This document shows, one piece after another, positions 1-14,800 of a DNA stretch of 64,000 nt. The stretch is from positions 170,264,382 to 170,328,381 of the forward strand of contig JARDYH010000003.1 in the NCBI GenBank assembly GCA_029215795.1, written 5' to 3'. A program made the position numbers and the translations under genes. The notes under the pieces were generated by a model. It was not told where the DNA came from. It saw only the letters and a program-made list of their open reading frames with translations, and searched no databases. How positions within the stretch are numbered: position 1 is the stretch's first letter; each line of letters opens with the position of its first letter. Source of the DNA: Anniella stebbinsi. Taxonomy: Eukaryota > Chordata > Lepidosauria > Squamata > Anniellidae.

Positions 1-444
1 TCCTTAAAGAACTTTGCCACTATGCAACTTGTGGCTGGAGTTTGAGGGAGGCTTCATGTGCCCATTATTCCAAATTGCTCTTCAGGGATGCTCTATTTTA
101 CAAATGAGGTCTGGAAACATAACTAAGGGCAGTGTCCAACAGTGACATTCTGCAAAGTCATATAGCGCTAGCGGAGCTCGGCTGAATCTTCCTGTTGCAC
201 AAGCAGTTGCCCATTAAGCTTGCCAACTAGCTGTATGAGCAGTTGCACAATGCATTGCACAAAAATTATGCAAAATTGCTTGTGCAACTGCGCTTGCAAA
301 AATGTAACTTTAGTTGGATTCTTTTCTTGCGCATAGTTCAGAACATAGTTTCTGCTAGAACAATGTCATCTGCACTGACAGAGTTGTATACTGCCCCTAG
401 GTATTCTCCAGACTTGCATGAATGTATAGAAACAGCAAGTAGAT

Positions 445-482
<38 letters not shown>

Positions 483-1554
483 ACACACAAAAACAAAAAC
501 AACATATATTTCCAGAAGGAAAAATAGAGGAGAGAAAGAGAGAGAGGAAGAACAATGGTAGGGAATGAAAAATCAAATTTCATACACCAAAATGGAACCT
601 ATAATGATTAATGCCACCCAACTATAAGCTTCTAGATTGTAAGCAACAGTGTTTTTTAAAGTTAATAGAAATTTTTTTGCAGGGTGGAATGAACAAGAGA
701 TAGAAAATACTGTCAGACTGCCCTAGAGGCAATATGCTCAATACTCAGCTGCTTAGCAAGATACTCTTTCATCTGTTAGATGCTAAAGGATATAGGTTAC
801 CAAAGTTCAATAAAATAAAATTACTGAAGGTATTACATTTTCTCGATAAATTACCTAAACATAAAGAAGACTTCCTTGTTAAATAACATATAACAGAATA
901 TCAGCATCTCACATACTGTTAGCCTGGCATATCTGCAGCATGCTGTGCCACCAATGGAAAGAACCATGTTAAGAAACTGAACTATAGTTCTCAGGCCCTT
1001 GGGCCACTGGAAGCTGAGCACATCATGGAAGTCAGGCTCCTAGTCTCCAGGGAGACCGTGCTGGCTGTACTTCTCCTGAAGCACACCCTGCCAACAGATC
1101 CACCAAATGGCACTAATGCTGACTTGTCTGCTCTCTTGGCCAGCTCTGCACTGCCTGCAATTGCAGCCAGAAGCAAACTTGGACAACAGTGGAGGAAAGA
1201 GGGAAGGAGGGTAGAAAGGAACATTTTAAAAGAAGATTTTAAAAATGCAAGATAATTTTTAAACCCAACATTTTGTAATAATGATGCTCCCTCCACATAT
1301 GTATAAACACACACACACTTTAAAACCGTGCATGTTATCAATATATTATGAGCCCTGGAAGAGTAAGGTTTACATACTTCCAAAAATTTGTAAAACTGCT
1401 GTACATTTCCAAAAAATTGTAAAATTGTGCTGTAGCTTCAAAGTGTGCTGTCCAAACTGAACCCATCTAGACCAGATTCTCACAAAGGACTGTGAGATTT
1501 GTCTTAAGAGTATTTGAATTAATGCACAGAACCACCATTTTGTTACATCCTCAC
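1..1554. other. USP45 intron left of coding exon 12
   Basis: Holds the (CT)17 tract and otherwise unassigned A/T-rich sequence. A GC-richer stretch at 990-1215 is open on both strands but matches no USP45 exon or family I know. Confidence 0.7.
446..479. repeat. Microsatellite (CT)17
   Basis: Uninterrupted CT run. It gives spurious open frames rich in SL or RE on both strands. Confidence 0.98.
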
Positions 1555-1701
1555 CTTGTCCTTTGTTAATAAATGTTTTCTAGACGGTTTTGATTGTTGA
1601 TTATTCAGAGCAGTAATAGAAGAACAGCTGTATTGATCAACATCTGCTTCTTGTAGATGTTTACTTTTACTTGTCCTTCCAAAAGGAACTGGTTTTGAGA
1701 T
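1555..1701 (-). CDS. USP45: USP45 coding exon 12, last in window
   Basis: Residues 392-440, reading [17 protein letters not shown] and ending HLLTKDK. It aligns with the low-complexity insert inside human USP45 that follows the FIDISLP motif. Borders are TTCCAG/ATC and AAG/GTGAGG, ending on a full codon. The next exon is outside or unrecognised in 1-1554. Confidence 0.92.
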
Positions 1702-1994
1702 CTGGAAAATAAGTGCAGTTTTCAAGGTACCACATACTGTGCCTATATATTTCTATATAAAGTATCCCTCCCTCCCACCCACTCTAAACTGGGCTGTGTT
1801 GGTTTATATCAAGGGTGGGCAACTTGTGGCTCTCCAGATGTTTTGGCCTACAGCTCCCATCAGCCCTAACCAGTGTAGCTAATAGTGAGGGATCATGGGA
1901 GCCATAAGCCAAAACTTTTGGAGGGACACAAGTTGCCCACCCCTGAGCTAAAGAATGCATTTAAAATTGTTCTCTTCACAGAAAAAAACCCTCA

Positions 1995-2047
<53 letters not shown>

Positions 2048-2849
2048 AATATATCTGCCAGATATCATACAATCCAAATCTGTCCAGTGGCCACTAGCCT
2101 ATGGGACAATCATGGCAGCGAAAGGCAGGACAACCCCAGATCTACAGGTCATATTCAGGCATCTGACGATGCCTGAGACATACAGACTATAAGCAAAAGT
2201 TGATTTGGATTTAGGTTAATTCCAATTATCAGGAAGCAGTTCAGCTCTCTAGCCAGCTGGGGACCTGTATCTATTAGACATAGTTCTAATATCATGTTTG
2301 TCTAAAGTACCAAAGCTTTAAGATGTAACAGATGTGGATGAAATTTTGTGTCTCCCCGCCCCCCCCCCCCAACTTTTTCCAAGACCAAACAATGTCAGGA
2401 TGCTGAAACTTGAATCTATGAGAACAATGCCTCTCTCAGTAATGCAGTTCAGCTACACTGCACTAGTTTACCGTGGATAATTGCTATCTACTAACTAGAG
2501 AAACACTGAGAACTATTTGCCAAGCATAAGAACAAGTCAGGTTATTGCTTATACTCTTCACCTTTTATACCAGACAGGTTGAGTTTGTGCTATCTGGTAT
2601 AAAATGAGTGCATAATTTTACATACATATACATATACACACAGGGAAATGGCTAAACCGGGTATGTGGGAAACTACAATAGAAATGGAGCTTATTTTTTA
2701 TTTTGAGAAATAAAATATTCATCTGACTTAAAGGACCCAATTCAGCACAACCAATCCATATGTATTAAAATGTTGTGCACATACATACATGTATATACAT
2801 CTTATGGTCAAGGCTGGTCTCATTTTGGTCAATACAGTGGTCAAGTGAA

Positions 2850-2890
<41 letters not shown>

Positions 2891-5800
2891 TTAAGGCAGG
2901 GAATGGGGAGCTTGCCAGTGGGTCCCAGATCCAATCTCATGGTTGACTGCTCCAAAGATCAGTGCAGTGAGCGTTCTGTGATCCTCAAACACAGCAGCAT
3001 CATGAAGTAAAACTAGCAGTTGTGGCTATTTATTAATTGTGTTGTTGCTTACCCTCTCTTCGATTATAGGGAGTGAAAGATCAATGAAAGGTTCCTTTAC
3101 TGTGGAAATCTTAGAAAGGAATAATAAAATAAATCAAATATCCCAAGTGCAATATGCAATTTTTTTGGATCCCATAATATATTGACATTAGTATCCAGCT
3201 AATTAAAGAATAGAACACATTTTAAGCTTTTTCTTTATGCAACCAAGAACTTCACGAAAATATTGTTTTAGCAATGGAGCAACAGTGATTTCATTTTTGA
3301 ATTTCAAAACAAACAAACAATAAAACAGCATGGATATATATATTTTGGTTGAGAACTAATTGGCAGGCATTTGGAACTTATTTTCTCATTGTATTAAAAA
3401 TAGTCAGATACTTAAGACTGTATACAATGGGTTGTATCCAATGTTAGCCTAGCTTAAGTCCCTTTCATTTTAATTGTTCCATTCTAAGTAGGATTAACAT
3501 TGAACACAATTTAAACATATAAATCTAAATATATTTATTTTTTATTGGATCCTCCTCCAACCCACCAGCATCTGTCTAGGCCTCACCAACACAAAATCTC
3601 TGGCTATGGGCCTATACTAATAAGAGAGCTTCAACTATTGGGAGGTAGAGATGTGTAATAAAGAAATAAGCAAGGATGGAAGGCAGAATGTTCCTAGGTC
3701 AGTCTCAAACCTTAAAGTGTGAAGGTGGGCATAATTTCTTTCAAAGTTTCTTTCAGTTTTGGGAAGCACTGATAATTTATTTCCAGATACTGAGGTCAGG
3801 GGGAGGATCAAAATCAAAAGTCCAGCTACAGCTGTGCAAGTGTGGTGCCTGCCAGCAGGATTCTAGAATTATTGCCCACGTCCAATTGTTGCATGTCCAA
3901 AATGCAAGCCAAATTCTGCAGTTCAGGGCACCGGTTTCCAGTAACTAGTCCCTGCCAGTGCTGGCAAGAGTATCTGAGCTGGAAACTTGCTTACCAGAAC
4001 TGTAGCTAGCAAATGCCTCACACCAGCATGAATAGGATTGCAAGGGTGAGGCCACAATGATACAGAATAAACTGCTAATCTTTCTGGCACCCCAATCCTA
4101 GCCATATGCGTGGATCAAGCTATTTGTAAGGCTTTGGCTTAATGACATGTTCTGCAACATTTTGCTGATGAAGTATTCAATGCACATCAGACTCTGTAAT
4201 TTCAAGTATAATAAGTTTTAGGATGTATTTGCGTAGTTGTTGTTCTAGGAGATATCCTGGGAACAATGGTGCAGTAATTTACTCAGTCGTTGCAGGAAGG
4301 TTAAACTCCCATTAAGAACAATTCATTTTCAAGAGATGTTCCAACATTTCTAGGAAAGTTGCCCACTTCTGTGGGAGTAGACCTGACTCCAGTCTTGTCA
4401 TTGTGTGTAGCAGGCTAGCAGCCTCCCTATGCCAACAGTCATAGGGTGCCTCTACAAGAGGCATTTAAAGCTCTTTCAAGGTGCATTAAAAAAATTACCT
4501 CTACAAGAACGGAGCGCAAATCGGGCGTAGAGGCGCGTTATCTCCCCAATTATGCGCATTATCGAATGCGCGTTAAATTGCGAGTTTTATTTTGCTCCGT
4601 CCGTTAAAGCGCATTTTGACTGTGTGAATAAGCGCTTATGCACATTAACTACTTGTAAAGCGGATTTTGGACATCTGTTAATGCGCTTCGCCGCCTCTCG
4701 CCGCCTCTCGTGCAGAGGGATTAGGCGTAAATGCGCTTCTGCGATTATGCGCATAATCACCTAACCAGGCGCAAAAGCGAATCCTTGTAGAGGGGACCAT
4801 AGTCATGACTATCCTGCCTCAACATGGCAGACTGGTGTGCTTGTTCACAAATAATTCTTATACTACTCTTTGATGCTGCAGCATAAGAATATTCCAAAAG
4901 GAGGCGAAGGGGCAATGGTCAAAATTCTCCCTCATCATGCCGGAAAGGAACAAGTTTGCAGGATAGGGGCAAAAGCTACAGAAAGGAGGAAGTTCTTCAT
5001 TGGCATCAAATGATGTACTTAAATTGATATTATACATAAAACATGAGGCCTATTCAAAATTATAATTAAGTATTTACACTGGGAATATATCATATATCTA
5101 AATAATGTATCATCCAACTGATGCCACTCCACTCTCACTTCCATCAATGGAATGGAGAGGAAGGCAATTTTCTTTGATTCCCTCTCTTCCTGAACCCCTC
5201 TCAAACCAGTTCCAGAGGGTTGGGGGGACACTTTGGAACTGTATTGGAGATGGTGCTGCTTCCCTCCCATTTTGCTGACAGAAGCGTCTGTGGGATCAAG
5301 GAGCCTTCCATCAGTAGAGGGTCATCAATTGGATACAACCCAAAATATGCAGCAAGAGGGGATGTGCTGACTGGTAAACTAGGAGGCCATTCAACAGTTC
5401 TCAATCTATCTATCGATCCATCTATCTATCAAAGCCAGCGTCAGGGGACAACATAATTGGTCAATGACAGAGGCCTATGGCTAATCCTGGAGCCCCTTGG
5501 CCCTGTTGCAACCCATTCATCTGCCCTCTTCAAGTAAGAAAAAAAAATAGGGGAGAAAGGAGAAGGGAACAGTTTTTGAGATACAGCCCTGATATGGTAA
5601 GCCTACATACACTCATGATTCTTTCAAAGGAAACTTAGCCCTCCACTCCTGCTGTTTACGTACTGGTGCTTAGCAGAGCTAGTAATCTTAGTTCCAAGTT
5701 ATACAGGAAGGAACTAGACAAGGAACTAGGAAGAGCACACACACAAAGATCTGTGAATCTTTGTAGATAATGTGTCAAAGCTGCAATAGGGTTGATGAGA

Positions 5801-8800
5801 AGAACATTTCTTTAAGCAAGGAAGCAGCAGAGTAGAAGTAAGGGGCATCTGGAATGATAAGCTATGTTTAATGCACCATTTTCCAATTTTAAGTAAGTTT
5901 TTAATCTATACTTTCTTACAATATTAGGATTCAGATCTCTAGTCTATAACCATCTAGGTCAAGTGTTGGGTTCTTTTGTATTCAATTCCCTACTATGTAT
6001 CGGGATGGGGGGCAGGGAGGAACATACACTTTGAAACAATCTGTTTTCTGATATTCACTATAGAGGCAGGAATGAAAGAGACAGTTCTGATTTGAAAGCG
6101 AAACACAATACATTCAAATCATTAAGTGATCGTTCCCAAAAAGAATCAAATTCCAGAATACCTACGTTTTCACATTCCTCACACATGATAGTGCTAGTCA
6201 ATTCACCAACAAAGATCCTATCTATGAAGTTCATCTTCACACCCTCTTTTCCAAAGGCTGAAAAAACATTGCCTTTTTAAAAATGTGGACACATATATCC
6301 ATTCTAAATACAATACAATTCATTCTAGGATTCCCCCCCCCCCCCGAAAATATTCCGTCTATTGCAGGTGAACATCTATTATACTGTCAATAAATAATGA
6401 GAAATCATTGAGAGTTATTCATGGATAAAATCATTTTTTATTTCTGCTTCTGCTAGTTAGATAAAGCATATCTGCCAAAACATGGGATTAAATTACATAC
6501 TACGAATATCTCTCTCCATTTACCCTTAACGCAATGAACATTTTACCATGCGATACAAAACATCAACAGCACTACTGCACTCCCTCTGCCCCCAAAGTAT
6601 TGTACTCCCCCCGCTCTTCCCATCCTTAACTGCTATAGAAATAACACAAGACTATGCCAGAAAAAAAATAGTTCCGGATTTCAGAATCTCAATCTCAAGA
6701 TTTTTTTTAGTAATCTATGTATATAAAATGCTACGGCAATGCATGGCACGCTAGAGGTGCCGAGCTATGAGAAGAACTTTGGCTGCCTCTACAAGAGAGT
6801 TTTAAAGCTCTTTCAAGGCGCGTAAAAAAATTTACCTCTACAAGAACGGAGCGCAAATCAGGCGTAGAGGCGCGTTATCTCTCCGATTATGCGCATTATC
6901 GAATGCGCGTTAAACAGCGAGTTTTATTTTGCTCCGGCCGTTAAAGTGCATTTTGACTATGTGAACAAGCGCTTATGCGCATTAACTACTTGTAAAGTGC
7001 ATTTTGGTCACCCGTTAATGCGCTTCGCCACCTCTCGCCGCCTCTCGTGCAGAGGTATTAGGCGTAAATGCGCTTCTGCGATTATGCGCATAATCGCCTA
7101 ACCAGGCGCAAAAGCGAATCCTTGTAGAGGGGACCTTTGTGTTGTGTTGCCAACGGGCAACCGCTGCACCCTGCTTGCTCGGCTGCAGAACTTGCCTGGC
7201 CTCCTCTCTGGGCTGTCGTAGATTTAGAAGTTTAGTGTAGAGGAGGCTGGGTGGCTCGCCAGCATGAGCAAAGGCCTCAAGTCATTCCCAAAGTTGGTGG
7301 GTAGGTGTAGCATTTTCATGGGTCTGGAGGAGATGTCATGGGGAGGAGGAAGCAGGCAAGCCTACTTCTACCACCCCTGTTGCACACGCCTAAATCTGGG
7401 TCCAAGTCAATACGTACAGTGCAATACACAGGGTTCCCCTCACACATCTAAAGTTCTAGAACATCCATTTTTATACAGGACTACTAGAGTCACGAGAAAA
7501 CCTAGCTGATCAAGATACTGTTGCATAATCAAACGAGTGTTTTTGCATGTGCACTCGACGGCACCAGAATAATAGGCACAAACCCTGTAAAAAGCAAGCA
7601 CACCAAACTTCAGGATCGTAGAACTCAATGTGATTCAATTTGAAAGGAAATTAAAAATTCATGAATACATCATTTCATAAAAGCAATTCATTTGCACAAG
7701 CAAAATTAAATCAGGCTCTATGCAATTAACGTGAAAGAGCTTTGCTAAAGGACAGCATACCTTTGACTTTTCTTTTTGTCTCCTCATTGGCCGTTTTGGG
7801 GGTTGGATTGTTGAATGCTTTTAAGATTGCAGCTTGTATGCGCTGTAACATAAATATTGGGCAGTATTTTACTTTACAGAAGTTCATAGTTAGGAGACTG
7901 ATAGCAGCAGATGTTGACGGGCAAGGAGACTGCTTGACAGTTCTGTTTAAAACACAGCCTCCTATCGTTACTGACAGCATGTAAAATGTAACTTTAATCA
8001 TTCACATTAAAGGTCTCCTCCTGCTACTCTCACTTTAAAGAGATCTATGCTTTATTTTATGTATTGGAAATATTTTTAGACTACCTTCAAAAGTAAAAAA
8101 AAAACTTTCTCAAAGGTATTTACAAAATCAAAACTTAAAAGAGTAAATATATATAATACAATTAACTAAAACAACTGCATTCCAGTACAAATAAAAAATG
8201 AAAATACTTTTGAAACCTGTAAACCAGTTACAAGGTTGTAGAATAGATATCTTTTTCCTTCCCCAAAACATATGGAGAAACATTGAAATGCAATGTAGAT
8301 GGGATAAAAACGAAAACCCAAATATAAGGTTTTTAATGGAAGCATACTGCTGTGTTTACCAAGTCTTGAAATACATTGTTGCCAGCTTTCTAACATAAAG
8401 GGCAGTGACCTGATTAATTAAGATTAGCGAGGTATCTTTGTGATGGGGCATTTGTTACAATGCTTTAGACTATGTGAATTGCTGGTGTAATGTAGTGGCT
8501 AAGACTGTGAACCAAAAAATCCCCAACTCAAAAGTCTCTGCAGCCTAAGCAGGCCAAACTAGATGTGAAGTTAACATACATTAACGTATTTAACAGGTCC
8601 AGTGGAGGTGGGGAGGGGAGGGCTAATCAGGACTGTGGTGAATGGGGGCATTTAACTTTTCACACCTCACTGCAGTCCTTATGGAAATCTTCCATCCACC
8701 CACACCTGCTGCTATTAGCTCTGATGCCAATGGAAACTTCCCTTTTGGAACCAATATAGTCGTTTCAATAGTTGATGATTTCCACTGGGCCTGTGTTTGT

Positions 8801-11800
8801 GTGTTGGGGGAGTTAATCCCCCCTCCCCTTGTGACATGGTCCCGATCCTGAAACCTGTTATTAAGGAAGTTGTGTGAAATGCATTCACACATTTATATCA
8901 CATCTAGTTTGGCCTTACTAGGTGATCTTAGGGAAGCCACTTTAGTCCTATTTGGTTATTTTCACTCATGCAATTAACAATTCTTTAAGGGGAAGAACAG
9001 GGCTGCATCCTTTGGCTCTGCCCCATGTTCTAATTGGCTCAGTTTCCCCCACCCCACTGTCCATGCATTGGGGATATGTCTGCAGAGGGCACTGTATGCA
9101 TGTAGAAGTCCTCCCATGATGTAGAACACTGCACAGTAAGAGGAATGAACTGGAAAGAGATTGTCTTTCAGCCTTATCTACCAATCTGCAATGTAGGGAT
9201 ACTAACTCATGTCTACCATACAAGGCTGTTAAGGATTACTGAGATAATGAATGCAAAGTTGTTTGAACGCTCTACATTATTAAAGCTCATGTCACCTGAA
9301 AATCCATTTTTCAAACATACTGATTCATCCACAAGACAGACAGCGAACAAGACGAGGGACCTTTTTTGAAGGATAGCATTTGCCGCTTTAGATTTGTTGA
9401 CAGATGTAATCACTACAAAGCCATAAGTGCATAAATGAATGATGAAAGATGGGCTGGAATTCAGTGCATTCATTCTGGGTCCTCTTATTTTGGTTTGAAG
9501 TACATTAAATTCTAATATTGGTATTACCTCATCTTAAATTAATCTTATTGGGAAGCTAATTTTTCAAAAAACTGGTTTAAGAACATTAACTTAAGTTGTA
9601 AGCACAGTAAACTGTATGTTTTAACTTTGCATCTGAAGCTAACAACTAGAGTCCTAATATGATATACTGACTACATTTATATCCCTCCTTTTTTCCTTGA
9701 AAGAACCCAAGGCAACTTACATGATCCTCCTCCTCTCCATTTTATCCTCACAAAAACTGTGAGGTAGGTTAGGCTGAGAGCCAGTGACTGGCCTAAAATC
9801 TCCTAGTGGTCTTCATGCCTGAGTGGGGCTAGAACCCAGATCTCCCAAGTTCTGGTCCATCATTCTAACCACAAAAAAAAAACTGCGTAATGGTGTGTAT
9901 GTGTGTGTGTGTGTGTGTGTGTACTGGAGATAGCTAAAACTACATTTGAATATTGTCAGTCTTAACAAGGGTCAATATTGTCAGTCTTAACATGGGTCAT
10001 TCAATGAGAACATAGTTAAATAGCACATATTTAGCCAAAGATTTAACAACGGTATGTTTCTTCCTACCATTAATACAGCTCAGCAGTGATTTATTGCATC
10101 TGACCATACAATATATCAGGAAAGACAAACAAAAAACACCCAACAACCCTGCAATCATATTTATAACTTAGAAATGTTTATGAGCACACCTGCTCCATTT
10201 ATAAATCAGGAATCAAAAGAACTGTGATGAATGCATTTTGAAATATTAACTCTACAAGAATGAATGTGTCAAGTGATGGTTTCTACTTCACGAGTGTCTG
10301 ACCTGTCTAGTGCCTCAAGCCACTCTTTGTTCATCTTAAATCCAACAATATACTAAAGAGGGCTAATCAATAAATAACTCAGCAAGTTGGATACCATAAA
10401 TGGGTTGAAGGCCATAAGCGACTCCCTTTTTGTTGGGATGAGTGCGTTGAACCATTTATTTAGGTCAAAGAAAGACATAGTCTTTGAAGGGTTTGGGTGC
10501 GGCTAACAATGGCATCAGACATTAATCAATTAGCAGCAGGGTTCAAATACTTCAAGCCCTGGTGTGAAGCATCTCCAGTGCACAACGCTGGAAAAAGCAA
10601 ACACTCTGCAAGTATTGACGGTTTCCTTTTTTTTTTAAAAAAAAAGACTCACTTACATGCATTAATGTAATTCAGAAGGATGCAAAAACAAAACACACAC
10701 ACACACACACACGCCAAGAGTAAGACACAGGGAAGCATTCCAAGTGCAAAAATGGAATATCAGTATGAGCAAAAAAATTAAAGGCACCTCAGAACTGTCT
10801 TACAGGCTAAGAAAAAGGAATTAGAGAAAGAAGAGTTAGAACAGGTCCAAAGGGATTTGCTATATTTAAGGAGGGAATTTTTTGAATATAGTAATAAAAA
10901 TTCGAAGATGCTGGCCAGGTCCACTGAGTCAAAAAGGCTAAGAATATGATAGGGACAATTAGAGATAAGAGAGGGAAAAGTAGCAATTTAATGAAGGATA
11001 AATTAAATATATTTCAGGAATTTTATAGAGAATTATATACATCAGATACGGGTCCACAGGTTAAGGTATTGGAATATGTAGAGAGGAATTGGAAAATAAG
11101 ATTACAGAGGCAAGATATGGATTACATGGAAGGATTAGTCACTGAGAGAGAAATAGAAGGAATTATTGATAAATTAAAAGGAGGGAAATCTCCGGGAATG
11201 GATGGTTTGGGGCCGGAATATTATAAGACTTTTAGAGGAATTTTAATACCAAGATTGAAAAAATTATTTAACAGTATAATAGAAGGAGGAAAGACCCCGC
11301 CATCGTGGGATCATTCTTTGATTATATTAATCCCGAAACCAGGAAAGGATTTGACGGATCCAGCATTTTATAGGCCAATATCTTTAATAAATCAAGATTC
11401 AAAAATTTTTACGGCAATAATGGCAAAAAGAATGGGTACGTTTATATATAAATATATTAGAAAAGACCAATGTGGATTTATTTCGGGAAGACAAATGCCT
11501 AATTTAATTGGAAGAGTTTTAAATATAATTAATATTATTAAAAAAAGGAATTTAAAAGCAGGTTTGTTAGCACTGGATATATTCAAAGCCTTTGATTGCG
11601 TGGAATGGCCAGCACTTAAAACAATTTTTAAAAACATTTGGGTTTGGAGATAAATTTATGGGAGTGATTGATCAGCTGTATAAAAATAATAAAGCAGAAA
11701 TATTGGTTAATGATGGGTTAACGCAAAAGATTACACTAGCTCGAGGAACTAGACAAGGATGTCCACTTTCACCGATCTTATTTGCAATAGCGATAGAAAT

Positions 11801-14800
11801 TTTGGCAAATGTTATAAGGGAGGATGTAAGATTGAAGGGGATAGGAGGGAAGGAGAAGATTAAAATGAATATGTTTGCGGATGATATATTACTGACATTA
11901 GAAGATCCCCTGGAGAGTGGGGAGTTGGTTAAGAAGCATTTGAGAGAATTTGGGGAGATTACTGGCTTACAAGTTAATTGGGGGAAGTCAGAAATGATGT
12001 TATTTAATTATAACAAGGAGGAGTTGGAGGAGTGTAAAGTTAAGTTAGGTCTTAGGCTTAAAAACATAGTACGTTATTTAGGAGTTAATATTGCAAAAGA
12101 TTTAGATAGGTTAGAGGAAATTAATTTTGCGAGTTTGAAAAAACAGGTAGGGGAAAAGTTAGAGGTATATAGAAAATTAAAACATTCTTGGTTTGGTAGA
12201 ATAGCGGTTATTAAAATGAAGATATTACCTAAGATTAATTTTTTGTTTAGAATGCTGCCGATTAAAATATCAGAAGTAGAGTTAAAGCTGGCAAAATATG
12301 ATTAATGCTTATTGCAATGGAGATAAGAGAGCTAGGATTAATAAAGGGTTATGGTATAAGACACAAAAGAAAGGAGGCTTGGGACTTCCAAATATAAAGA
12401 ATTATTATATTGCTAATCAGTTAAGATACGTCATAAATAGTATATTAGGGGAGGAAGATTTAGAATGGTTAGAAACGCAAACAGGAGAACTAGATTTTAA
12501 ATTGCAATTTTTTTTTATTATTAAAATTCAAAAGAAAGATTTGAGGGGACTGGACAACCCGTTGCTGAAAAATATTTTAGAGATCTGGGAGAAAGTTAAA
12601 GGAAAGTTAATACCAGGAGACTCTCCACTCGCCCCAGTGGTAGCAGTGGGAAACTTCCCAAGGAATTTAAAAGTAGAGTTGGAAGGGAGTCTGAAGGATC
12701 AGGAAATTATCAGGTTAAGGAATTGGATGGAAAGAATGATAGATAAGGAGCAAATTAGAGAGTTATTAAAAGGACAAAAGATAGCTTGGTTCAAATGTTT
12801 ACAATTGGAAAAATGGACACAGGAATGGAAAAAGATAAATAAGAAATGTAGAAATAATACAAGATTTGAAGATTTAATTGAATCAAGAGGAAAGAAGGAA
12901 GTAATTAAAACTAGAAAAGGTTTGACTAGTGAAATATATAGAATTCTGATAGAGGATGATGAATATCAAGACTCTCTTAAAGTGATTTGGGAAGATGATT
13001 TAAAGGAACAAATTAACAAATATGATTGGGGGAGGATATGGGATGCAAGAATGTTAAAGCTTTTGTCGATTAGAATTAAAGAGAATTATTATAAGACAGT
13101 ATGGAGATGGTATTTAACGCCGGTAAGATTTCATCAGATAGATAAAAAAGTGTCCAAGAATTGTTGGAGGGGGTGTCAGGAGGTTGGAACTTATTTTCAT
13201 ATGTGGTGGAGCTGTGAACACATACAAAAAAATTGGGAAAGGGTGTTCAAAGAAATAAGTGAAATAACTGGAAGTAAACTGGAATTAAGCCCAAAGCTGG
13301 CTCTACTAGCAATATGGGATAAAGGAAATGAGAATATAAACAAGAGAGAATTGATAAACAACCTCCTGGCTCCCGTCAGAATAATGATTGCTAAAAACTG
13401 GAAAGGGCAAGGGATTTATACTATAGAAGAATGGTATAAAGAAATATGGGATATGGCACTTAATGATAAGCTAACGTGTAAAATGAAAATAAAGAGGGGA
13501 ATGTCCAGTAAGAATGATTTTGGAGATATATGGAGCCCATTTTTGGAATATGTATTAAGAATGGGAAAGGGGCAAATACCTTCAAAAGAGTCTTTACAAT
13601 TTTGGAAAGAAGAAGAATGAATAACTGAAGGTCTCCTGGGGGGAGGGGAGCACGGGGGGTATGTAGGTTATGTATTGTATTTTATGTTGTTTTTATGTTG
13701 TATTATGCTGAAAAATAAAATATTATAGAGTAAGAACTGTCTTACAGGGTACAACAAGCACAATTAAACAGCAACAAATACCCCCTTGACTTAGAAAACA
13801 ACTTAATTAATACACCTTAAACAAACGTTTCTATTTATATTTTAAAGGCTCAAACAGAACAGAAGTGGTCTCACAATTTTCTAATATGTATTTCAAATTG
13901 CATAGAAAATTAGATAGTTTTGATAGAAAGTTTTCTATAGGGGAAAAGTGTATGTGTGTGTATGTGCACGCGCGTGTGTGTCGGGGGAGTGGCTAGTTGC
14001 CATTTTAGGAAGTCCGACTTTAACTTTACACTCAGAATAACTTCATTTAAGATCAGCATGAAAAAAGGGAGGTTATTGGCTGTAATAATTGTTAAAGGAT
14101 TCTAGTGGCAGACAGATTGCTGTAGGCTTCCTTCAATAGAAAAAACACATGGTAGCGACACTCCCTAACAATAACATGATTAACAGCTGTGGTGTTCCCA
14201 TGACAGACAATGTTGCTCGTGTTTGTTTCAGACTGTCACAACTGTCACTGCTCACAAGATTGACCAGATCCACAAATCTGACATTCTCAGTTTGTCACAC
14301 CGTCTACAGACCCGAAAGGGGGGATGCAGGGGCAGTGGGGGGGGGGGGAGCCCAACAGCTTTTACTAGTAATGTCCTTGCTGTAAAGCCTGAGGTGATAA
14401 AGCCCCTGTTCACAGTATTACACCATTATGGCAAAACATGGATTAAATGGTTATCAAGGGTGGGATCCCATAGATGGAAATGGATTGGGGAATGACCACT
14501 CAGCAGGTTTTCTTTTTGTAGTTTGAGTAAGGGTAAAACGCAGAATTATTGGCTTGTGATACACACACACACACACACACACATACAGCAAAGAGTAACT
14601 GTGTATGCGAATTTTGATTTATTTATTCTAACACAGTAGTAGTGAAACATACTTTAGAATCAAGCATTTTCTTGCTACAGAGTTACAAAACAGACAAACA
14701 AGTGTTTCAGACATTTAATGTCTGAATGACATTTTTCTCCCTCTCTCAAAATACTAGAACCCAGAGTCATCCCATGAAGCTGATTGGTAGGAGATTCAGG

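Larger units (their letters stand above)
1702..6165. other. USP45 introns around coding exons 10-12
   Basis: Apart from exon 11, the 353-bp element, the MITE at 1810, microsatellites, a C run at 2357-2370 and an imperfect (TATC)n at 5403-5430, I see nothing recognisable. Confidence 0.7.

Noticed and set aside
243..583. Open frames across the (CT)n tract
   Set aside because: Low-complexity SL and RE repeats produced by the microsatellite.
990..1383. Overlapping open frames on both strands
   Set aside because: No match to USP45 or any family I recognise, no good splice borders in phase, and the frames overlap on opposite strands.
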